26,094 bases of DNA from CAKSNH01 sp964422725 (GTDB lineage Bacteria > Bacillota > Clostridia > UBA1381). The DNA lies in the NCBI GenBank assembly GCA_964422725.1, contig CAYRCC010000028.1:1-26094 (forward strand), given 5' to 3'. This document shows positions 7,333-13,549 of the stretch, in pieces. The stretch's first letter is position 1. Every line of letters starts with the position of its first letter. The position numbers were made by a program, and so were the translations under genes. A model generated the notes under the pieces. The model made no database searches. It was not told the DNA's origin and saw only the letters and a list, made by a program, of their open reading frames with translations.

Positions 7333-7376
7333 AAGCGCACTGTAATACGCAGTAAGCTGTGTATTGGAGTGCGCTT
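7333..7376. terminator. Probable terminator hairpin
   Basis: The arms AAGCGCACT and AGTGCGCTT are complementary and extended by AATAC/GTATT around an internal loop. On the plus strand the hairpin is followed by GAAATTTT; on the minus strand it is followed by TTTTCATTTCC. It lies between two convergent genes and could serve both. Confidence 0.6.
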
Positions 7377-7481
7377 GAAATTTTAGGTACGGATAAATCA
7401 CATACATCAAAAAGCGACTACCATAGTAATGCTTTAAAATATATGTTAATTTGAAATTTATCTTTACTGTTTTCCTGTTTC

Positions 7482-7898
7482 CTAAAATTTGTCGATTTTA
7501 ATTTTTTTTCGGTGTTTTTTACTCGTTTTTGTGTTTATACCGATTATTCCGCCCAACATTCCGGCGGCGACACAGCTTACAAATTTTATAAGCATACCGA
7601 TGCTCAAAGCCGCGTTTCTATTAACGGCAAGCGCACATAAAAAAACTACCGCAAAATACCCCAGCGCAACAAAAGTACCGTATAAAAAACCGCTTTTTTC
7701 CGCATTCCTCGCCGCGGCTATTCCCCCTGACATTACCGCCGCGACGGTTATCGCAAATACCGCATCGGATATGCGGCTATCGCTTACACTGGTTGCATAC
7801 AATACAACCGCAAAAAACAGCAGCAGCACCGCTGTAACCGCCAAAGAAATCAACACCGAATATGCTATTGAACGAAAATTAACAGTTGATTTTTCCAT
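7482..7898 (-). CDS. TIGR04086-like four-helix membrane protein
   Basis: This encodes 138 aa with four predicted membrane helices: about residues 12-36 (YSVLISLAVTAVLLLFFAVV), 45-62 (DAVFAITVAAVMSGGIAA), 70-92 (GFLYGTFVALGYFAVVFLCA) and 99-120 (SIGMLIKFVSCVAAGMLGGI). The C-terminal tail is lysine-rich and probably cytoplasmic. Length, helix pattern and the glycine-rich third and fourth helices fit the TIGR04086 family of Clostridia and Bacilli, whose function is unknown. The ATG is preceded by AGGGGGG. A terminator at 7943-7996 separates it from the upstream gene on the same strand, so it is probably transcribed alone. Confidence 0.7.
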   Translation of the reverse strand: MEKSTVNFRSIAYSVLISLAVTAVLLLFFAVVLYATSVSDSRISDAVFAITVAAVMSGGIAAARNAEKSGFLYGTFVALGYFAVVFLCALAVNRNAALSIGMLIKFVSCVAAGMLGGIIGINTKTSKKHRKKIKIDKF

Positions 7899-7942
7899 AT
7901 ATGTCCCCCCTCTTATTTAGCTTTATTTTAAATATATGCGTT

Positions 7943-7996
7943 AAAAATCCGGTTTATAACCTCATCGTAAAAAATGAAGTATAAACCGGATTTTTT
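7943..7996 (-). terminator. Intrinsic terminator of the zinc-ribbon gene
   Basis: A perfect 16-bp inverted repeat (AAAAATCCGGTTTATA / TATAAACCGGATTTTT) with a 21-nt loop. Read on the minus strand the descending arm ends in a run of five T. It follows the gene at 8067-9704 and precedes the gene at 7482-7898. Confidence 0.8.
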
Positions 7997-8066
7997 GTGT
8001 CGGAGTATTTTCTTTTCAATAAATCTAATTACAGCCGCAAATAAGGTTCTGCAATCTCGGCACGAT

Positions 8067-9704
8067 TTAATAAAACCTCGTTATAACTCCCTTGTCGATA
8101 TGCTCAAGCTTTTTCCCTCTCCAGAGATACAAATCGCTTTCACCTGTGTCGTTACTGTAATTTTTGGTGTAAATAACCTGATTATGACTACGCACGCAGA
8201 AATTCCTTGTTACTTCAGTGTCAATCTTTATGCTCTCACTTTTCGGATTTGACAAGGATTTGCAAAACAAATTTCCGCTGTCCTTTTCGGCGTTGTAATT
8301 TGTAAGATAAAATACCGTTTTTGCATTGCTTGTCATAGTAAAGCTGTTTTGTTGCACATTCTCGGCAATCATAGTTTCGGTTTTATTTTTGTAAAGGTGC
8401 AGATTAAACGTATTGCCCGAATTTGGACTGTCCAAATACAACAAAACCTTTGCGTCCTTTGAAAAATCAAAGTCGTACACATTCTCTGCAACCAAAAACG
8501 GCTCTTTATCCTTAAACAATCCTGTTTCACTGAGATACAGCTTGCCCAAACCTGTTGTGGCATCTATATCGCTTAAATACGCGATATGCTTAAAATCATA
8601 AGATGTGCGCACCGTTACTCGTGACGTATCCGCCGACACTCCCAATTTTTCGGAATTTTTGCCGTTCAGCTTTACGTAAGTATCCGAAGTAAACGTATCG
8701 GAGGAAAAATTTTTCATATATACAATATTATTATATCGGCTGTCCCACGCAATCGGCGAAAGCACTGCTGTGTCGATAAGCTGACTGTCCTTTTTGCCGG
8801 CTTTGTAATACAGCGAGTAGCTAGACGGATGTTCGCTGTTGCAGCAATAATAGAAATTGTCGGATATACCGGAGGTGTACACCAAATTCGGCGATACATT
8901 TTTGCCGACAAGCACAGCCTCTTTATTAAGCTTCCAGTAATACAGGTCGTATCCGTTCTCCGAATTTACCTTTGTGTACAGTACACTTGAAGAGGCAGAC
9001 ACATTAATCAGCGCATACACGTTCGAGTCGATTTTTTCGCGTTGTGAACCGATTTTTTGGAAATACAAATCACCTTGGGATATGTATACAATGCTTTTTG
9101 AGTCGGGACTGAACCCAAATTCGGTAAGCGAAACATTATCGGCTATTTTTTCCTTTTCGGAATTTTTCTTGTAAATATAAAGCGCGCCGAAATTTTTGTC
9201 TTTTTCGGGCAAGTCGATAAACAGCGCATATTTGCCGTTATCCGAAATTTTTATGTTGTTATACGTTTTCGCGGACACCGGTATTTTGGTTTTACCGTTA
9301 AAACTCGCAAAGAGCGAGCCTGTAGATGTTTCCGCATCGTAGCCCTCAAGAAAAAATACACTCTCGCCGTTTTTTGCCACAAACACTTTCGGCTGTTCGC
9401 CGCTTGCCGGGTTGGCAAGCAGATAATCCGATAATATTGTGGCCGATTTTTTAATCGGCTTAATACCGAGAGTATTGTTGATTATATAAATAATCGGGTG
9501 CTGTGCGCGCGACTGTTCGACCTCATATTTTCTTGCGAATATACCGCTGTTATAGGCAAATATCGCAAAACCCAGCAATATTACGGCAAACAAACCGCCG
9601 AATTTGTGAATTGCCGATTTTTTTGTATTTTTAAGGCGTGCGCCGCAGTTTGAACACATTTTGTTTTCTGACGGATTTTCCGTGTTACATTTTTTACAAA
9701 CCAT
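8067..9704 (-). CDS. Zinc-ribbon, membrane-anchored beta-propeller-like protein
   Basis: This encodes 545 aa. Residues 1-24 form a zinc ribbon with C3-x2-C6 and C17-x2-C20 (KKCNTENPSENKMCSNCGA). Residues about 34-52 (FGGLFAVILLGFAIFAYNSG) are a single membrane segment. The remaining 490 residues are outside and contain repeated blocks such as GKYALFIDL, FSPDSKSIVYISQGDLY, YDFKHIAYLSD and FSKDAKVLLYLDSPN. These resemble the PD40/TolB-type beta-propeller repeats. The architecture (cytoplasmic ribbon, one helix, external propeller) suggests a cell-surface binding or sensing protein, but no ligand is evident. Start is ATG 9704 behind CGGAGG. It has its own promoter and terminator. Confidence 0.75.
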   Translation of the reverse strand: MVCKKCNTENPSENKMCSNCGARLKNTKKSAIHKFGGLFAVILLGFAIFAYNSGIFARKYEVEQSRAQHPIIYIINNTLGIKPIKKSATILSDYLLANPASGEQPKVFVAKNGESVFFLEGYDAETSTGSLFASFNGKTKIPVSAKTYNNIKISDNGKYALFIDLPEKDKNFGALYIYKKNSEKEKIADNVSLTEFGFSPDSKSIVYISQGDLYFQKIGSQREKIDSNVYALINVSASSSVLYTKVNSENGYDLYYWKLNKEAVLVGKNVSPNLVYTSGISDNFYYCCNSEHPSSYSLYYKAGKKDSQLIDTAVLSPIAWDSRYNNIVYMKNFSSDTFTSDTYVKLNGKNSEKLGVSADTSRVTVRTSYDFKHIAYLSDIDATTGLGKLYLSETGLFKDKEPFLVAENVYDFDFSKDAKVLLYLDSPNSGNTFNLHLYKNKTETMIAENVQQNSFTMTSNAKTVFYLTNYNAEKDSGNLFCKSLSNPKSESIKIDTEVTRNFCVRSHNQVIYTKNYSNDTGESDLYLWRGKKLEHIDKGVITRFY

Positions 9705-9728
9705 ACTGTTAATCCTCCGTTTTTCTGC

Positions 9729-9757
9729 TATATAACTATTTTACATTATTTGCGCAA
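9729..9757 (-). promoter_or_regulatory. Promoter of the zinc-ribbon gene
   Basis: On the minus strand: TTGCGC, 17-nt spacer, TATATA. A second overlapping reading, TTGAAG-17-TAAAAT, lies a few bases upstream. The region is AT-rich and 25-55 bp before the start codon. Confidence 0.5.
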
Positions 9758-9791
9758 AAACTTCAATAATTATAGAAAAAATGATACAATA

Positions 9792-9820
9792 TTGAAATAT
9801 AGCAAATAATAGTGTATAAT
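9792..9820 (+). promoter_or_regulatory. Sigma-A-type promoter of uxaC
   Basis: TTGAAA (9792-9797), 17-nt spacer, TATAAT (9815-9820), a near-consensus vegetative promoter. Transcription would begin near 9827 and give a leader of about 215 nt before the uxaC start. That leader contains the perfect palindrome ACCGCAGCTGCGGT at 9916-9929 and no other open frame with a good ribosome binding site. I see no known riboswitch in it. Confidence 0.75.
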
Positions 9821-10044
9821 ATAATTGTAAAGTCGGGAGCTGTTATTTCAGCACCTGTGCTTTGTGCTATTCAAACAAACCCCAAGCTCTTTGTGTACCG
9901 CACAGCCGACAAAACACCGCAGCTGCGGTTATTTGGATTGTGATTTTGATATAAGTTGAGTGTTGCCGCAGATATGTGCAAAACGGCCGGGTACGCGGAT
10001 GTCGGGTAATTGCAGTCAGTGATGACTCGGAAAGGAAGTTTTTT

Positions 10045-11451
10045 ATGAAAAAATTTATGGACGAGAATTTTTTGCTCGAAAGTGATACGGCTGTTGAGCT
10101 GTACAACAAATTTGCAAAAAATATGCCGATATTTGACTACCATTGTCATTTGTCACCGCAGGAGATATATGAAAATAAACCGTATGAAAATATCACTCAG
10201 GTATGGCTTTACGGTGACCACTACAAATGGCGCGCGATGCGTGCAAACGGAATTGACGAAAAATACATAACCGGCGACGGAAGTGATTTTGAGAAGTTTA
10301 TGGCTTGGGCAAAAACACTGCCTTACACTATAGGAAATCCTATTTATCATTGGACACACCTTGAATTACAGCGTTTCTTTGACATATACGAGCCGCTCAG
10401 CGAAAAGAACGCGGACAAAATCTGGAACGAAATCAACGCAAAGCTTAACGGTGACGGTTTTAAACCGTGTGATTTTATCGAAAAGTCGAACGTAAAAGCA
10501 CTGTGCACAACAGACGACCCTTGCGATACTCTTGAGTACCACAAAAAAATAGCAGCCGAAAAGACAGTATCCGCAAAAATTCTCCCGACTTTCCGCCCCG
10601 ACAAAGCTATAGAAATTAACAAAGACGGTTTTGCGGACTATATAAAAAAACTTTCCGAAGTAGTCGGCGAAAATATCGACAGTGTTGATAAGCTGTTGAA
10701 TGCTCTGGCGGAAAGAGCCGAGTATTTTCATAGCGTAGGATGCCGAATATCTGACCACGGAATCGAAAATATTCCGTTCAGACCGGCAGACAAAAATGAA
10801 ATAGAAGAAATTTTTAAAGCCGCACTCGGAAATAATAAAGTATCGGAAATTGACGAGGAGAAGTATAAAACGTATCTGCTTTTGTTCTGTGCAAAAGAAT
10901 ACTCAAAACGCGGCTGGAGTATGCAGCTGCATATTAACGCAATAAGAAACAACAATTCAATTATGTTCGACAAGCTCGGTGCGGACAAGGGTTACGATTC
11001 CATTCACGATTTGACAAGCGCAAAAAATCTTTCCGGTTTCTTTGATGCCTTGGAAAAGGAAGGCAAATTGCCGAAAACAATTTTGTACAGTCTTAACCCT
11101 AACGATAATTATGTGCTGGCGACTATGGGCGGCAATTTTCAAAGCAGCGAAACCGCCGGAAAAATGCAGCTCGGTTCTGCGTGGTGGTTTAACGATAACC
11201 GCGACGGAATGGTTGAACAAATGAAAAATTTGGCAAACGTAGGACTTTTGAGCCGTTTTGTGGGTATGCTTACGGATTCCAGGAGCTTTTTGTCATATCC
11301 GCGCCACGAGTATTTCAGACGAATTATGTGTAACGTAATCGGTGAATGGGTGGAAAAAGGCGAATATCCGTGTGATTGGGATATGCTCGAAAAAATCGTC
11401 AAAGGAATTTCGTTTGAAAACGCAAAAGCATATTTCGGTGTTGAGATGTAA
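10045..11451 (+). CDS. uxaC: Uronate (glucuronate/galacturonate) isomerase
   Basis: This encodes 468 aa, the normal length for UxaC. The enzyme interconverts D-glucuronate with D-fructuronate and D-galacturonate with D-tagaturonate, the first step of hexuronate catabolism. The family's metal-binding N-terminal motif is present (FDYHCHLSPQEI, near residue 30), followed by YGDHYKWRAMRANGI and later TDDPCDTLEYH; HINAIRNNN and the C-terminal DSRSFLSYPRHEYFRR are also typical. The frame is open upstream to 9976, but the ATG at 10045 sits 6 nt after AAAGGAAG and begins the conserved KKFMDENFLL. No other uronate gene is nearby, so the gene appears to be solitary, driven by the promoter at 9792-9820. 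Confidence 0.95.
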   Translation: MKKFMDENFLLESDTAVELYNKFAKNMPIFDYHCHLSPQEIYENKPYENITQVWLYGDHYKWRAMRANGIDEKYITGDGSDFEKFMAWAKTLPYTIGNPIYHWTHLELQRFFDIYEPLSEKNADKIWNEINAKLNGDGFKPCDFIEKSNVKALCTTDDPCDTLEYHKKIAAEKTVSAKILPTFRPDKAIEINKDGFADYIKKLSEVVGENIDSVDKLLNALAERAEYFHSVGCRISDHGIENIPFRPADKNEIEEIFKAALGNNKVSEIDEEKYKTYLLLFCAKEYSKRGWSMQLHINAIRNNNSIMFDKLGADKGYDSIHDLTSAKNLSGFFDALEKEGKLPKTILYSLNPNDNYVLATMGGNFQSSETAGKMQLGSAWWFNDNRDGMVEQMKNLANVGLLSRFVGMLTDSRSFLSYPRHEYFRRIMCNVIGEWVEKGEYPCDWDMLEKIVKGISFENAKAYFGVEM

Positions 11452-11623
11452 GGAATTGATTGGATTTAGTGGCATTATCTTTTAAGCATATAAAAACGCA
11501 TACGGTGTAAAATATGATTGTAGCCGATAGATAAATCGGCTGAACACAAAGCTTGTACGGAGTTGACACACTGTCAAGTCAATACAAACTATACACGTCA
11601 GTTAATATGTTTGGAGGATAAAA

Positions 11624-11815
11624 ATGAGTAAGAGTAAAATTGTAGTACCCGAGGCAAAGCAGGCAATGGAACAGTTCAAAATGGAAGCGGCAAATGAAGT
11701 CGGCGTATCGCTCAAGAGCGGTTACAACGGCGATTTGACATCAAAGCAAGCCGGTTCAATCGGGGGTCAGATGGTTAAGAAGATGATTGAGGATTACGAA
11801 AACAAAATCAAATAA
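11624..11815 (+). CDS. Small acid-soluble spore protein, alpha/beta type
   Basis: This encodes 63 aa. It carries the alpha/beta SASP signature: EAKQAMEQFKMEAANEVGV (residues 10-28), then YNGDLTSKQAGSIGGQMVKK (34-53), with the Glu-Val pair that is the usual site of the germination protease GPR. These proteins coat DNA in the dormant spore and protect it from UV and heat. GGAGG lies 7 nt before the ATG. Such genes are normally read by sigma-G in the forespore; I could not identify a convincing sigma-G promoter. The gene shows that the organism sporulates or descends from spore formers. Confidence 0.95.
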   Translation: MSKSKIVVPEAKQAMEQFKMEAANEVGVSLKSGYNGDLTSKQAGSIGGQMVKKMIEDYENKIK

Positions 11816-11854
11816 TCAGGCTGAATATACAGGCTCTCAAAATTAATTTGACGG

Positions 11855-11894
11855 CAGCGGACAAGGTATCGGATACTTTGTCCGCTGTTTTTTT
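11855..11894 (+). terminator. Intrinsic terminator of the SASP gene
   Basis: A long hairpin, CAGCGGACAA-g-GTATC paired with GATAC-ttt-GTCCGCTG, is followed directly by seven T (11888-11894). Confidence 0.9.
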
Positions 11895-12009
11895 GCGGAG
11901 ATTACGGTTACGGCACAAAAGATTATTGAATTAAATTTAGTATTCTCTTTATTGTTTGGGTTCTTGTGGTCGGAGATATTCCCCACACGCACACTGTTTG
12001 AATATGTTT

Positions 12010-12256
12010 TTACGATATCATAGATTTAAACTCAGTTCCGTATGCTTTTACGCTGACACTAATTCCTGCGCTTAAACCTCTACCGCCCATATAGTTACCC
12101 ATTTTTTCTTGTTGAAAGGTAATCAATTTTAATAATATTACCTTTCATTTCCTCAAAAGGAGAACCAAGACAGATGATGGCCTCGGATTCAATGCATTTG
12201 AGCATTATGTTATAACCATTAAGAAAAGCTTTTTTCTTATGCTTGCAACCTATCAT
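12010..12256 (-). pseudogene. Truncated, frameshifted DUF4417 gene
   Basis: On the minus strand an ATG at 12256 overlaps the stop of the XRE gene (ATGA) and is preceded by AAGGAGGA, so it can be translated by coupling. The 52-codon frame reads KKKAFLNGYNIMLKCIESEA, CLGSPFEEMKGNIIKIDYLS and then TRKNG-stop (12098). This is the C-terminal half of the DUF4417 family, a protein often encoded near phage and mobile-element genes. Across an A-run (aagaaaaaatggg) the match continues in another frame as MGNYMGGRGLSAGISVSVKA to about 12010. The N-terminal half is missing and the tail is frameshifted, so I call it a pseudogene, though the 52-residue piece may still be made. Confidence 0.65.
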
Positions 12257-12615
12257 TCCTCCTTATTATGATTAAGAAATTTTAATATCTGTACTGCGAG
12301 TTCGTCATCAATATCATCGAATTTTCTTGCAAACTGCAATGCCAAATCACGCTTAAACGCATTATTTGTGTTTAATTTGATTTCGATACTGCTCAAACTT
12401 TTATCACGGGCTTCTGACAGAATTTCCTGTTCTTCTTCCGTTAAATCGTAAATTGAAGCCAGTTTGCTGATCAAATCGGAAGGAATATTTCGCTTTCCGC
12501 ATTCAATTGCAGATAAGTACGAAGAAGTCATATTGAGTTTTTTCGCCATTGTTTTAAGGATTTCACCGCGATCTATGCGTAACTTTCTTAAAACCTTACC
12601 AAATTCCGTAATCAC
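12253..12615 (-). CDS. XRE-family HTH transcriptional regulator
   Basis: This encodes 120 aa starting at GTG 12615, 9 nt after AAGGGG; the frame is open up to 12672, but conserved relatives begin at this ITEFGKVLRKLRIDRGE sequence. Residues about 5-62 are a lambda-Cro/C1-type helix-turn-helix: GEILKTMAKKLNMTSSYLSA then IECGKRNIPSDLISKLASIY. The C-terminal part is acidic and helical (LTEEEQEILSEA ... AVQILKFLNHNKEE). Relatives usually sit before an ImmA/IrrE-type protease gene; here the next gene is a broken DUF4417. It has its own promoter with an inverted repeat over the -35 box, so it is probably autoregulated. Confidence 0.9.
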   Translation of the reverse strand: MITEFGKVLRKLRIDRGEILKTMAKKLNMTSSYLSAIECGKRNIPSDLISKLASIYDLTEEEQEILSEARDKSLSSIEIKLNTNNAFKRDLALQFARKFDDIDDELAVQILKFLNHNKEE

Positions 12616-12640
12616 CTCTATCAACCCCTTTTCGTTTATC

Positions 12641-12669
12641 AGCATAACACACCAAGATGAATCTGTCAA
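12641..12669 (-). promoter_or_regulatory. Promoter of the XRE regulator
   Basis: On the minus strand: TTGACA (12669-12664), 17-nt spacer, TATGCT (12646-12641). It lies 26 nt before the GTG start of the regulator. Confidence 0.75.
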
Positions 12670-12682
12670 CATTTTTTGTTGA
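12666..12682. promoter_or_regulatory. Inverted-repeat candidate operator
   Basis: TCAACA-TTTTT-TGTTGA is a perfect 6-5-6 inverted repeat overlapping the -35 box of the XRE promoter and 40 bp upstream of the divergent SLH-gene promoter. Size and position fit an XRE-type dimer site. This is inferred; only one copy is seen. Confidence 0.5.
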
Positions 12683-12720
12683 TTTCTATTACCGGAAGGT
12701 AGTTTTTTACTTTAGAAATA

Positions 12721-12749
12721 TTGACAATTACGTATTTTTGAGTTATAAT
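12721..12749 (+). promoter_or_regulatory. Perfect consensus sigma-A promoter of the SLH gene
   Basis: TTGACA (12721-12726), 17-nt spacer, TATAAT (12744-12749): an exact match to the vegetative consensus with ideal spacing. Expect transcription from about 12756, giving a leader of about 39 nt. Confidence 0.9.
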
Positions 12750-12794
12750 ATTAGGGAAATATATAAAGATTGTACTTATGGGGAGGCATTTAGA

Positions 12795-13469
12795 ATGACA
12801 AGAAAGACAAAGAGTATTCTTGCAATTATTACAGTAGCGGCAAATCTGGCTGTTAGCGCATCATCGGCATTTGCATTTTCTGACGTAAGCGAGTGGCACT
12901 GGGCGAAAAAGCCTATCGAACAGCTTGGCAGTGCCGGTTACATAAGCGGTTATGAGGACGGCAATTTTTATCCGAATAACCTAATTTCCAGAGCGGAATT
13001 TGTTACAATTGTCAACAACATTATGGGTAACGTAAATTTGAGCAATATCACCTTTTCCGATGTTACGCCGTATGCGTGGTATTCGGATTCAATCAGCAGA
13101 GCGGTTGCCGCCGGTTACCTGACCGGTTATGCGGACGGAACAATCAAGCCTGATGCGCCTGTTACAAGAGCTGAGGCAGCAGCTATAGCGTACAGAGCAT
13201 GGAAACTCTCGCCTGAGGGCAGCCTTAAATTTGCCGACAATGCAGACATCGGCAACTGGGCAGCTACTCAGATTGCAACTTTAAGCTCAAAAAATATTAT
13301 AAACGGCTACGATGACAACACATTTCGTCCGAACGACCCTATCACAAGAGCCGAGGTTGCAAACATCATTTATCGTCTGACAGAAATGGATAAAACCGTT
13401 CAGCAGACACAAAACGGTGCTATGAACAGAGTCGGCATCGGCAACACTTTGGTAAGAGCAATAAGATAG
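12795..13469 (+). CDS. Exported protein made of three SLH domains
   Basis: This encodes 224 aa from ATG 12795, which follows GGGGAGG at 12780-12786. Residues 1-27 are a cleavable signal peptide ending ASSAFA. Three S-layer-homology domains follow: FSDVSEWHWAKKPIEQLGSA ... ISRAEFVTIVN (28-85), FSDVTPYAWYSDSISRAVAA ... VTRAEAAAIAYR (about 92-150) and FADNADIGNWAATQI ... ITRAEVANIIYR (about 155-205). A short tail follows. SLH trimers bind pyruvylated secondary cell-wall polymers and anchor proteins to the wall. With no further domain it is either a minimal wall-binding protein or an S-layer accessory. The perfect promoter predicts strong expression. Confidence 0.9.
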   Translation: MTRKTKSILAIITVAANLAVSASSAFAFSDVSEWHWAKKPIEQLGSAGYISGYEDGNFYPNNLISRAEFVTIVNNIMGNVNLSNITFSDVTPYAWYSDSISRAVAAGYLTGYADGTIKPDAPVTRAEAAAIAYRAWKLSPEGSLKFADNADIGNWAATQIATLSSKNIINGYDDNTFRPNDPITRAEVANIIYRLTEMDKTVQQTQNGAMNRVGIGNTLVRAIR

Positions 13470-13504
13470 TATTATTGAACATTAATGCTTTTTAAAAAGC
13501 CTGA

Positions 13505-13545
13505 AACACCGTATTCTGTGTTTTTGCAGAATACGGTGTTTTTTT
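13505..13545 (+). terminator. Intrinsic terminator of the SLH gene
   Basis: AACACCGTATTCTG and CAGAATACGGTGTT are perfect complements around a TGTTTTTG loop and run into a T-tract ending at 13545. The GH2 gene ends 5 bp further on the opposite strand, so the hairpin may serve both. Confidence 0.9.
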
Positions 13546-13549
13546 GGGT

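Noticed and set aside
7489..7920. Plus-strand open frame opposite the membrane protein
   Set aside because: It is the antisense of a clear four-helix protein with a good ribosome binding site on the minus strand; the plus frame has no ribosome binding site.
11522..11541. AGCCGAT/ATCGGCT hairpin as the uxaC terminator
   Set aside because: The stem is only 7 bp and is not followed by a T-tract.
11563..11577. TTGACACACTGTCAA as a sigma-A -35 box or operator before the SASP gene
   Set aside because: No acceptable -10 box lies 16-18 bp downstream, and SASP genes use sigma-G. The 15-bp inverted repeat is noted, but no function can be supported.
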